64,000 nt of DNA from Lojkania enalia. Taxonomy: Eukaryota > Ascomycota > Dothideomycetes > Pleosporales. A model generated the notes under the pieces. It saw only the letters and a list, made by a program, of their open reading frames with translations. It ran no database searches and was not told the origin of the DNA. The stretch is from NCBI GenBank assembly GCA_010094045.1, contig ML986627.1:238713-302712 (forward strand). Direction: 5' to 3'. The position numbers were made by a program, and so were the translations under genes. Of the stretch, positions 48,909 to 59,744 are shown in pieces. Positions within the stretch are counted from its first letter, which is position 1. Every line of letters starts with the position of its first letter.

Positions 48909-51900
48909 ACGTGTGTATGTCTAGTAATTGGGTGGATTTTTGGTTTCCCAGCAACGGTGACACTGCTCAAGTCTGACATGCAGACATGTATTTACACAGG
49001 GCCTAACCATGGCGTTTTGGAATTTTCCCACGAAGTAAGACAGGAGATTGACGAGCATTTCAGGAGTTCTAGCGTGCCCCGGACAGGCCGGGCGTAATAA
49101 ACAGGCTCATTGGGAAATGGTAGAGGCCGGGCCGGGTGTATGACCCAATCTTTGCACGAATGCTACTATACTTATTTGTCCCATCCCACTTCCGGCCCAG
49201 GCTTGACCTGGTAAAGACGATCGTCTGACAGTGCAGACGAACGGCTTGTGAACAACGGCAGCCAGCCAGGTTGCGCACGGGAAGACCGTCGCTAGCCCCG
49301 CCAGATGCCTGGCCGGCCAGGACTCAGGCGGCGTAACGTCGACTTGTGCAACCCACCACAGCGGGGATCCATACGGTAAGCTAGGCGGTCGCGACCCGCG
49401 TGCCAGGCAGGCATTGACCATTCCGTGGCAAGTTCGCTCAGACTTGGTGTGAAGAGTGCATGCAGCCTGCAGCTGTTAGCCGCTGGGTGTCTGGAGCGCG
49501 GCCGCCACTGGCCCGCGAGGCGCTCCAACATTGCGGCACGGCAGTCTCGCCACCGGATATCACTCAGAAATAATTAGACGCAGAGGCGTGCTTCGCTGGC
49601 GAGATTGTGAGTTTCTTTTTAGTCGGCGGCCGGCGGAGGACGGAGGCGAGGCGGGGGTCAGCGTCTGAGGGAGGAGGCATGTTTCAATGTCTTGCAGGGT
49701 GCAGACCGGCCGCTCCATCAGACGCTTGCGGACTCAGACGTGCAGCATCCGGCACCCAGCCATTAGGCGCCCGCTGGGGAGACGATTGCGAAAGAGGACG
49801 GCACTGCAGGCAGGGTGGAGAGCAGCGCAGGCTCGAGGAGGACTAGCGCGCACGGGTCGCTTGTTGAGGTCCGCCTGCACCGATCTCAGGGCGGCGGACG
49901 GCTCACGGATACAGCGCCTTGCTCACCCGGCACATCGCGTTGCATTCACCCCAGCTCCATCATCAACCACGTCCAGGACCGCCCGATTCGGCTGCCTCTC
50001 CTTGCTCTCCCGATGCACCTCTCTCCCCTCGGTTGCCATGGGTACCGCGGGTATATATCAGTTGTTGCTAGCTGCTCCTCCAACGCTGCCTGACCCAGCT
50101 AGCTGGTTCCTTTACGCCCCGTTGTCCTATTCTAGCCCCCAGTCGTCTATCCCGCGCCCTCATAGGCCTGCTGGGCAAGTGCTTTGCTGAAATGGCCGCC
50201 AATGATCGGGATGCTGATACAGATGCAACAGCCCAGCCTGAACCTGGTCTTAGGACCGTGCTTTCACATGACCGTCGGAAGCTGCGTGCTTCCAAGGTTC
50301 CATTCAGCTCTCGCGAATAGTTCTTCTGCAGCGGCCCCGCCTGTGCTGGTCCAAGACTGCCCCCAGAGCTCTCCATATATCGGACCACCAAGCGACGAAG
50401 ACGGCCGCTCGAAAATCCGACCATCAGTGGCCAACACAGTGCAACCGAGACATGCTATATGCTGCAATCTAGTCTCTTGCTAGCTGGCCAGATCATTCAC
50501 TGCCGTCTGATCGTGTGTTGTGATAGAAGATGCACTGCGGCGCAGGTACGCTGTCCATATTCAGGCCTCGCTCGCCGTTTTTCCCTTTATCGGCCTCTCT
50601 TTTCAGGTACCTGCAAGACATTCTGCATAAGCTGCAGCACCACGCTGTACAATTTAGTCAGCTATTTCTAAAACAGTTTCTTGCAATTTCCATGCTGGCC
50701 CTTGTTCACTTGATGATCACATTGTTGTAAGGGCACATACGTACTGGTGCTTGGCTGGTCCATGTCGGGTTCCGCGACGTCATTCGACCATCCTTTAATA
50801 AACCAACAACGGCGTTTATCATGGTGCACATGACGGCCATCTTCGATAGGCGGATCCCATAGGGAATAATTATAGCATATGAAGCCTTCAACTTTTCCCA
50901 TGGTAAATAGTACGGCGAGTTACCGGAGACATATGTGCGCCACTCATGCGAAATAGTGCGTATCAGTCAATCACACCTGCGATCATCTATCTGACTCTCA
51001 ACGGGCACCAACGGCGTCACGAAAAGGCTTGAGGACCAGTCTCCCGAAGTTTGGGTCCGTCAGGCTGTGGACACGCTTGAGGCCACGTGTTGTAGGAAGG
51101 TACCAATCACTGGGGAGAGGTTCTATTCAACGTACCACACTCGTCTCAGTCTGTGAGAAGAAAGTCCGTTACTACTGAATGCCCGCTCGACGCGCGTTGC
51201 AAAATTCACAGTCTTCTAGAAGAAATCTTGCCATTGACCCGACGGCACATGCGATTAAGCGTCTGACAGCACGTGCTGAGGTGTTAGCACTGGTGGAAAC
51301 CTCACGGCACGTGAGTTGGAGAACTCGGCTGGTCTCCGAACTTGATGTTTCTTAAGACAGATGACGACGACTGCTGCCATAGTTTCTCTGTACTCTACCC
51401 TTACGCTCTTTCTATGACTTGACCGCCCGACCTTCTATTTCTGATCGTCTCTACGGTGGCATTGCTCGATCCATTTCCGAACATTCTCTTGGTCGCCTTA
51501 CGCCCGGTAGGAGGACCATGTCCGCTTCATCGTTCCCGGGACGACTCGGCTGCTCTCATGGCAACACGACAGAAAATCCGCCCGGTAACGTAAATCTCGT
51601 AGAACAGTGTGACGATACGACCCAATCTACCGCTGCCTGGCGCGAGAAGCGCGTGGGCGCCTGTTACTAACGCGCAAGCCCACAAAATTCCCGCCTAGTC
51701 AGCGTCAAGAGCCGATTTAAGCGCGTTGCGTCTAACTAGACGCGTGAGCGTCTATGCATCCGAGAACCGCGCGGGGAAGAAGATCCCCAGGCGAGATAAG
51801 CGCAGATCAGGGTTAGCCCCGGCATCATTTGCGTCTAGCTGCGGGTGTAACAAGCTTTCTTTTAACGTCAGCCCGCCCTGCCGGCCGCTGTGAACTTCGG

Positions 51901-54900
51901 CTCCGTCCACCGATCCGTAAACCACCCTTTTGCTCGTGCTTGGAGCGATCCCTAGCGATCACGTTCCTGGTGCCTACGAATTCTTTTGGTGTTGAGGCCA
52001 CGATAGTCTTGTGAGCATCCTCGCACGATTGACCCGAATTCGAACCTTCTCTTACGACGCGCACGGACGGAAGATCGTGGCTGAGGCGAAGAAAGCCTCG
52101 GGCCCTCGCACGTTGTTCCAAGGAACCCGGCCGATAGAACTGCAGCAGATGTTCCTCTTCAGCCCTAGAGGAGCAGGCTGGAGTCATTACTCACCGCAGC
52201 GTAAGGCTGGGGGCTGAGAGAACCTGCTGAGCAATTACTAAGCCGGACCTAAAGACCTCTGCTCCTACCAACATTGTTGGCATTTACGCCCGGCGCTTTG
52301 ACACCATCCACAGAAGAAGGCTGTTGATGTCGCACAACGGGCCATGGCTGACGCAGCGCTCGTCTAGTCTCTCAGCTATCATGCGGGTGAAGCATTTTGA
52401 TTGAAGGCTGAGCGCCACTCCAGACTGTTCGATGTAAAAGCCAACTGCCTGATCTAGTCTCGCACCAGCGCCATCGATGCAGACCCAGAGATTAGGGATG
52501 AGTGCTGCATTTGGGTTGAACATACCTTTTTATGCTTCCGTTAATGGGCAGGAGCCGATAACCCATTCGCTGAAGATTCATGTTCCTTCCTTGCATATGC
52601 AAGTTACGCTCTGACCCCTTTCTTCAGAAAAGCCGCGAACAATACAGTTCTATTCGGTCCTGATTTACTCTTTGGGTACTAATCAAACCTCTCTGCACTT
52701 CTCTTAGGGAGTTGCTGACTACTATGCGGATGATGTCGTCTTCCGACTCCTAATATGTTTTTACATTTATTTTCAGATTTCATGGCAATGCGTCCCCACG
52801 CAAGCCTGTATGGTTCCACGCGACATTTGAGTCTTAGGTTGCACACCCCGCTCCCATATCATAAGCCAATGCGACTGCGGCTGCGGACTTGCAGCAAGTT
52901 GCTTTCAAAGCTTCCGTCTACTGTCTTCTATTTTCCCATATCATAAGCCTCACGAGATACTAACGTCATTTCGCAGTTATAGATGATGAGGTTGGGGCTC
53001 GAAAGGCCACACCGCTTAATGGCTTTGGAAATCACAAAGACTCATCTGCAGAGTCACCCTCGCCCATGTCTTTTTAAGAATAGTTTGCGCCCGTTTGGTA
53101 CATGGTTTTTAAGAGCATTCAGGTTGTGAGAATGATGCTGTACTTGCTTTCATGGCTCACGATCAAGCGGGGTGAATGAATGCCGATTACGGCCGAAAAG
53201 ACCAAACCGGAAGCGATCAACGCTAGTATTGGACATAGACTAGTACAGAGCACAACAAGCTTTGCACAAATAGTCCGTGTTGCCCGTGCCAAGGATGTTA
53301 GATTCTTTTAATTCAAACCTCGGGTTCAGAACAATTGGAGCAAACAGACCTATCAATTTCTCGCTATCTTCTCGAAATTCATGGAGACACTCCTAATAGA
53401 AAAAACTTAGCTAAGACGTTATGGAATTTGCTATTTTTCCCTTTGGTCATCCTTTGAGATCAACTCATTCAAAACTAAAAATGTCGGGGCGATTGATTAT
53501 GGTCTCAGGACGCGTGAGGGCCTTGTCTATGCTTACAGCCCAGAAGATTCAAGCAAAACGTCGGCTTCCGGGCGTTCCTCCCCGCAGTGTGGCTATGAGA
53601 GTTACTACAAAACTTACATATGTTTCGTTCATTTCCAAAAACTGTCTAGAAATTCATGATTCTCGCGAAGCGATAACGTTACGCGACGTGACTTAGACTC
53701 CCCTTATAGTTGATTAGCCTCTCTTTCTCACATACTTTCCCGCCTCATTGAAAACCTCAGTTTTCCTGAACCCCAGTTGCTCTGCTTCATTCCTTGCGTG
53801 TGAGAGCTGAACCGCCACATACGCGGCACATCTTTCTTTGACACTCCATCTCTGCAATGCATTAAGGAGACCGAAAAGGCGTACAAGCTCCTAACAGGAT
53901 TTTTTTCCATTACCATGGATTGCGCATGGCGCAGCATAGCCGATATGCGGCCTTATTCCGTGGGTCGTATCCTCCCAGTCTCTCGCGCGATAGATCCTCG
54001 CACAAAAAAGGGGGGCCTGATGCTCATCAACTAAGGCTATCATCGCAAGCCACATTTCCCTCTCTGCTTCTTTTCGCAGCGATGCGTTCATCATATTCTA
54101 TATGATCTCTTTGCAGGGGGGGCGCCGTATCGGCGAAAACCAAGCGCCAAAACAGTCCGGGCAGTCGACATAACTAGACGATGAATGCCCATGTCCACAT
54201 TCACAAACCATTCTGCCCGGTGGAGATCGATAAACTTTTGTGGCACAGAATCTTAATCTTAATGCCCGTCTCTTCGGGACAAGATAATGACGCCGGCATA
54301 GCATGACGTGACGGCCCGCCTGTGCTGCAAAAAAATGTCAACGCCCATGCGTATCGTCACGGCGTAGGCGCCACAAGCGCGGTGGACGGGGGAACCTTAG
54401 CTCCGCCCAAGGTTGTGCCGGACGGGCGTTACCCCTCCCGGCGAATTAAGGTTTGCCGGTTGAGGACTTCTTGCGAGCTGGGGAATTTCTGCAGTTTAGA
54501 GGCACGGGTGGTATGGGCGTCGTTCGTGGGGGAGGAAAAATGTGGTCGTGAGGAGGGCCCGCGGGGAGAGGGAAATAGCCGCGCAAGCGACCGACGACGC
54601 GGGCGGAAGGGTCGAGCATGTCCAGTCTATTCAACCTACTGTCTCATCGACTCACCAATCATCCTCAATACTCTCTTGAAGAAATCTGCTAGTCTACTTC
54701 GGGGAAATGTCGTTTCTCCATTTGTGAAAAGTGCAAAGACTAGGCTGTGAGCCCCTCAGTCGGAAGGATATGCAGCCCCTGTGTTCACTCTTGTGCCTCC
54801 TAGCATGAAAATTCAACTTCCATTCTTTCTCCATATACTCCGCCACCGCTCCGATCATGGTCTCATGGTCCGTAACATTTACCCTGAGTTTCAGCTAGCG

Positions 54901-55438
54901 TTCCCCCCCAATCTAAGCCAGAGGTCCAAATCCGGGCTACGGGCAGGTAGAAACCATGTTCTCAATCACATTTCCACAGTGCAATGGAAATCCGTAATTG
55001 AGAATGGAGCGTGGATAGAAGTGCTTGATGAGGCGTCGTACTAGGACAGATCGGTTTGCTTATTCACGATGCATGATGCAAGCCAAGGACACTATGCATA
55101 TAACTTTCACGTTTTTGAAAAATATCCGTTCATTATGTATGGCTAGCTAAGGATGCGATTTGGCCCTTGGAATTCTTTGGGACCCTATCCCCTAAGCCGA
55201 GGTGAGCCTCGGCAGCCCATTTAGTGCTTCAATGCTATAGTCGCTTTTGTTCCGATGCGATGTATCGTAGATCCTCCGGCCGTTTGTCATGTCAGAACTA
55301 TAAGTACACCGTGTACATCGTGAAATCGTAAAATAGGCCACACATGATTCAAGCAAACATGATGATCATTTCGTCGTTCAGAGCAGTCGCACCTCCTACA
55401 GTATCAACTTCCTTCCTCCAGCGTGCGAACCGCCACGC
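48909..55438. other. Long gene-poor stretch (6.5 kb)
   Basis: Apart from the gene fragment at 53714-54211, I see no gene. GC-rich with many short opposing frames (49000-50200). It holds a 14-bp palindrome at 49308..49321 (CCTGGCCGGCCAGG) and a GCGTCTA-AC-TAGACGC palindrome at 51728..51743. No transposase, reverse transcriptase or tRNA pattern recognised. Confidence 0.4.
53714..54211 (-). pseudogene. Fragments of a conserved hypothetical fungal gene
   Basis: Two convincing pieces on the minus strand. A possible 5' piece starts with ATG at 54211 (MVCECGHGHSSSSYVDCPDC, two CxC/CxxC-type zinc ligands pairs). A 3' exon 53714..53890 after a TTAG acceptor reads LLNALQRWSVKERCAAYVAV, then HARNEAEQLGFRKTEV and ends KYVRKRG-stop. 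Such Cys-headed proteins with an Ala-rich helical C-terminus are common fungal hypotheticals. I could not find splices joining the pieces in frame, so it is listed as broken; undetected introns or a start elsewhere are possible. Confidence 0.35.
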
Positions 55439-56615
55439 CTAGATGAAGTCTCCGCTACCAAAACCTCCGAAAGGATTCGGCGGCCGTCCGCCGGGCCCGA
55501 AGCCCCCCCCACCAGGGAACCTCCCACCACCACGCGGATCCTGAGGTGCACCACCGGGCCCGATGGGGTCGAAACGCGCTCCTGGCGGGGCCATCGGATC
55601 GTATGCTCCTCCATCCCCACCCCGACCGCCAAAGAGCGGGTCGTCAAATGTAGGATGCATGCCACCGCCCATACCGCCTGGTCGTGGTAGACCTCCACCT
55701 AGATGTGGGCGAATGGGATCGTGTGGGCCGAGGCCGGGTGGGTATAGGTCATCGTGGCCGATGCCGGCTGGAAATCGGTCATCACGAAGGCCGGGATGCG
55801 GTCGATTGATTTCATACTCGTCTTCGAAGCCGGGGATAGGTTCTGGGAGCGGCCGATTTGGGCCCCGTGGAGGAATGGCGAGGGGATCATTGTACGGGTA
55901 GGGGCGTGCTGGTTCGGGTTCGTGATCTGGCGGGCGGCGGGGTTCGCGATCGGCAGGCTGCCGCGGAGGGTTCTGCACGCGCTCGCCTTGCTGCTGGGTA
56001 TCTTCGTAGCCTTCCTTCTGGAGACTTGGGGCAAGCTTCTGGATGATGTTGAGCTTAAGCAGTGTGCCCAAATCGCCCAGTCGACCTTCTGAGATGAAAA
56101 CATCATGTAGCTTTCGCGCAATCTCCTCGGGTGATGTAGACTTGGAGAGAGTGATTGGAAGTGAGGACTCGGAGACGAAGTCTTTAACTGTGACATCGAA
56201 GCTTGTGGTCTTGTCATCCCCGAGTGCGATGCCGAAAACCACGGCTTTTCCACCTAACCGATTTACCTTTACTAAGTATTCCATGGCAGACTGTGAGTGT
56301 GCATAACGAAATGCATAGGACGGGGATGCATTCCATTCGGTCGGCAAATGTTGTGAGGCGGCTGCGTCTTCTTGGGTATCTACTTCCATCAGCAAAAAGC
56401 AACGGAAATAAGTCGTCAGTCTTACTTATCTGGTGGTCTTCGCCGAGCCCTATAATCCTGAACCCTACCGCGGTCATGCCCGCATGGACTACGAGTGCTA
56501 CGGCTTCATACGCGTTCTTGAGCTGCGGTTCCGCGCCTTTGGGAAGGCTAGCCGCCATGAAGGTTGCGAGGGAAGGCGCGCTGAGCGGACTGACCACGAC
56601 GTTTGGCGCTGGCAT
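55439..56615 (-). CDS. PI31 proteasome regulator
   Basis: Homologue of proteasome inhibitor PI31 (PSMF1), which binds the 20S core through its C-terminus. Exons 56426..56615 and 55439..56382 give 377 aa. The N-terminal fold (about residues 1-170) has AYEAVALVVHAGMTAVGFRI, LPTEWNASPSYAFRYAHSQS and MEYLVKVNRLGGKAVVFGIA. The C-terminal half is the Pro/Gly-rich region with DPLAIPPRGPNR, DDLYPPGLGPHDPIRP and a terminal FGGFGSGDF. The acceptor has two AGs three bases apart (GAAGTAG), so two isoforms differing by one residue are possible. The promoter region is free of genes. Function as inhibitor versus transport adaptor differs between species. Confidence 0.92.
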
Positions 56616-57890
56616 TGTACGTGGTGTGTATATTCGCTTCAGATACAACAGAGAAAGGCGGATGAGGTATGAAGTGGGTGATTATGGGTTGAAAGAAACA
56701 TAGTTGGGTCTTCATTGCGGTCCTCCGCGTTTAAGGCAGCACCTGTTGACGCCATGGGTCAGGAGAGCTTTCCGCATTCATTGGTCACTTTTGGGTGGCG
56801 CAAGCTGTGGCAGTGACGCTGCGGGTACATCACGTGTGGGGCTATTCACGTAACAATATCCTCGCGGCTAAAATACGCGACTTGCGCGGAAGAGTGGATG
56901 ATGCGCAGTCAATAGCAGTTTTATAGGCACTTGGAAGATATATCTTATTCTCTCGCGCGCATTGCGAATAGAACAGTGGCCGAGAAATAGCCTCGAGATT
57001 AATTAAATTGTGCTGCACTCTCAAAGCATTCAGGCTCAGCAAGGCCTGGTTGAACCAATTCCATGTATTTTCAAAGTACATCCGAATGAGGTTAAGTTCC
57101 TATCGAGGCCAGTCTAGTCAAGGTAAATTTCCGCTTCCATAGGTAGTAGTAGACTTCAGCTTTGTAATGTAGGCCAAAGGATATACCATACGCGGGAAGC
57201 ATTCGCCAGGAGTATCTAGGCTTCGTAGATACCCCGTGACCGACGCAGATATGCTCACCCTATGTTCCCTGCCAACAGTCCACAACTACCGTTTTCCAAC
57301 CTACCTCGTATCTCTGACCAGTCGTCAGTTCTGCGATCGAAGAGGCTAGGATCTCCGACTATGACGCCCGAAACCGAGCAATGAAATATGGTCGGCAATG
57401 GCGGTTTTGCGTTCACAGGACCACATCACAATACCTCACGGAGTCTCGGGTCCTATTGATGTGACTCTTGTTTGGCGCCCCTGTCCTGGCCTATGCATGC
57501 GGCGGGGACATGTAAAGTACTACGACAAACTGATGGCTCGCACGTACCTACAGACAGGGTACTCGAATTCAGGAAGATCAACCCGGCCTCATGCAGCCAA
57601 GGAATTATGGTCGGAAGGCGGAATTGGTCCCCGTACGGAGAAGGCGACAGGCAATTGTTTGGCTCTTGTATGAATTTTGGAACTTAGCGGACTTTACCCC
57701 CGCCTCAAGCAATGTCGCACAAACACCATGCAAAATATAGAACCCCAAATGTCCCAAAACGGCAAATGGTACTCCACCCGAGAAAATGTTCAACAAACGC
57801 CATTCTTGCAATGCAGTCATATCAAAATATGTCATGTAAGCCGGGGCTAGTGGATATAAAAACATTAAGAAATTAAATGTCGGCCAAACA
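56616..57890. other. Intergenic between PI31 and ATG18
   Basis: Promoter side of PI31 and 3' side of ATG18. The minus-strand open frame reaching down to 57605 overlaps the last ATG18 exon in another frame and is judged non-coding. Nothing else recognised. Confidence 0.5.
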
Positions 57891-59389
57891 TTAGTCGTTG
57901 AAGTCTTGGGATGCGCTGGACGGAAGCTCATTGGGCTCCAGTAGGCTAGGCGAGGTCAGCAACTGTTCTTATCCGGAGGTATACGTAAATAAGCTTACGA
58001 GAATTGTTTGTACAACGTTCCCTCTCCCCCCCGTTCCAGATCAACATTAAAAACGTAGTAGTTTCCTTCGCTAGTGACAACCATTACCTGGGGGCCATTG
58101 TTGTTCAACGCGACAACAGTCCGCACAGGACTTGTCGACGCGCTGTTCGGCGACCTCGGAATCTTGACCCATGCGAAATCTCTTGCAGGCTCCCATATTT
58201 CAGCAACCGCGCTTGGGAGGTAGCCCCCAACCGTTGCAGCGAAGGACTTTCCGACATTCTGTGACGTCCGTCGGATCATGCTGGCAAATGTTGGGTTTAT
58301 GGGTTTCCGTTCCGGAGGAGGAATATCCCCTATGCTGTCTTCATACTCAGGTGCCTCGAGTTCTTCGCTTCCGTGACTGTTGCTTCTCTCTCGAGATGAT
58401 GACGTAGGCCTGACTGAGCCTGAGATACTGTTACTCCGACTTCCACTAGCGTTTGGGACTCCGAGCCGAAAGATGTGAACTGTTTCTGTGGCTGAAGACA
58501 CGCAAAGCAATGTGGAGGTTAAGTTGAATGACATGCTATAGATCCTCGCGGGGATTGACCCTCGTCGGAACTGATAAAGCTTCTGGGCATCAGGTATGGA
58601 GAAGACTCGTACTATGGTCCCTTTTTCAGACGCCGTTGCCAAGAGTGTGCCGTCGCTATTCAGTGCGATGCAAGACAGTGGCGAATTGTGCGCCTCTATC
58701 ACATTGACTGCTTCTAACTTTGTTGCATCGTATATCAAGACGTCGCCGCTAGTCGGAGCAACGTGGTCGGCCTTCGGTGGAGCATGAGATGGCGGTTGAA
58801 AGGTAGTAGGGGCCGCTTTTGTGGGCAAAGGGTACACAAGGTAGTTGTTCTCTGAAGAGGCAGAGAGTGCGCATATTGCTGAAGTATGTCAGTCCAACCA
58901 TATTTGAAGCTGATGGATGGCGTACCATTGGGGTTAGGCGAGGTCTTCTCATTCTTGAGCATTTGCATGTTGCTAATATCATAGATATACAACTCAGACT
59001 CTAAGACAACGACTAAACGCTTTCTATTCAATCGCATGGCCAGAATAGCCGTGCGGAAGGTCATCTCGCAAATGGTAGACTGCCTCTAACACTAAATATC
59101 AGAAAGACACAACCTAGACGACTTATCAAGCGGTATACCTTGGTGTTCTGTATGCGTAGGACCCGAGGCGATAGAGTAAGGGCAACCAAGGAGGAAGAGA
59201 AGAGCATCTCCAAGCTTGAGACATCGCCTTCTCGGGATTCGGATTGTTTGTTGAAGGGATCGGTGGTGTAAATGCGGTAGCCTTTTGTGGTACCTAGATA
59301 CTTGATCAATGTGGACACCCTTTGACGAGCAGAGCTCCCGTACCGACGCCAAGGTGGCTATAGTCCTGATTGAATGTAACAAAATTCAT
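57891..59389 (-). CDS. atg18: Autophagy protein ATG18 (PROPPIN)
   Basis: WD40 beta-propeller that binds PI3P and PI(3,5)P2 at the pre-autophagosomal and vacuolar membranes; works with ATG2. Exons 59344..59389, 59139..59293, 58926..59085, 57999..58878 and 57891..57945 give 431 aa. N-terminus [20 protein letters not shown], then [21 protein letters not shown] and the lipid-binding FRRG at residues 224-227 within [18 protein letters not shown]. The insert between blades 6 and 7 is Ser-rich. The last short exon adds [17 protein letters not shown] after KQFS; without it the reading would stop at a TAA directly at the donor. Divergent from TYW4 (355 bp). Confidence 0.94.
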
Positions 59390-59744
59390 AGCCGTCATGG
59401 TTGTAGCACAAGCGCAAGCAATCGTCCTGGGGATTGATCAGATCAGAGTTAGGTATGGTCGTTTGCGTCTCGCTCAGGCGTCGGCAGGGTAAGGCGGAAC
59501 AGTAGTAGAGCCTGAGAAAGTATGCGACGCGCAAGACATGTACGTGGGTGCAATAGTGACAGAATGCGAGTGCTGACCTCGACGTCGTCGTCGTGGACGT
59601 TTGGAGCTTGCGTGTGGCCTTGCACGCCCCGCGCCCGTATCAAAGCCGCCGGCTTACCAGCCACACTGTGGCGCAGGCCTCGAAAACTCCTCCTGCCACT
59701 TCCAGATCTAAGTCAGGTGCCGGGCGAATAAGCACCCACCAGTC
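59390..59744. other. Divergent promoter ATG18/TYW4
   Basis: 355 bp between start codons; small opposing open frames only. No separate gene recognised. Confidence 0.5.

Noticed and set aside
49308..49321. 14-bp palindrome CCTGGCCGGCCAGG
   Set aside because: Lies in GC-rich DNA full of CCAGG/CCTGG words; no supporting context.
51825..52187. Minus-strand open frame of 120 aa in the gene desert
   Set aside because: Arg/Ser/Gly-rich from GC bias, overlapped by plus-strand frames, no recognisable motif.
54322..54750. Plus-strand open frame of 142 aa
   Set aside because: Low-complexity Arg/Gly composition and no family pattern; the opposite strand is also open.
57605..57931. Minus-strand open frame of 108 aa with hydrophobic segments, possible separate gene or ATG18 extension
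   Set aside because: The correct ATG18 splice uses another frame and ends at 57891 with a typical C-terminus; the open frame overlaps it and has no family pattern.
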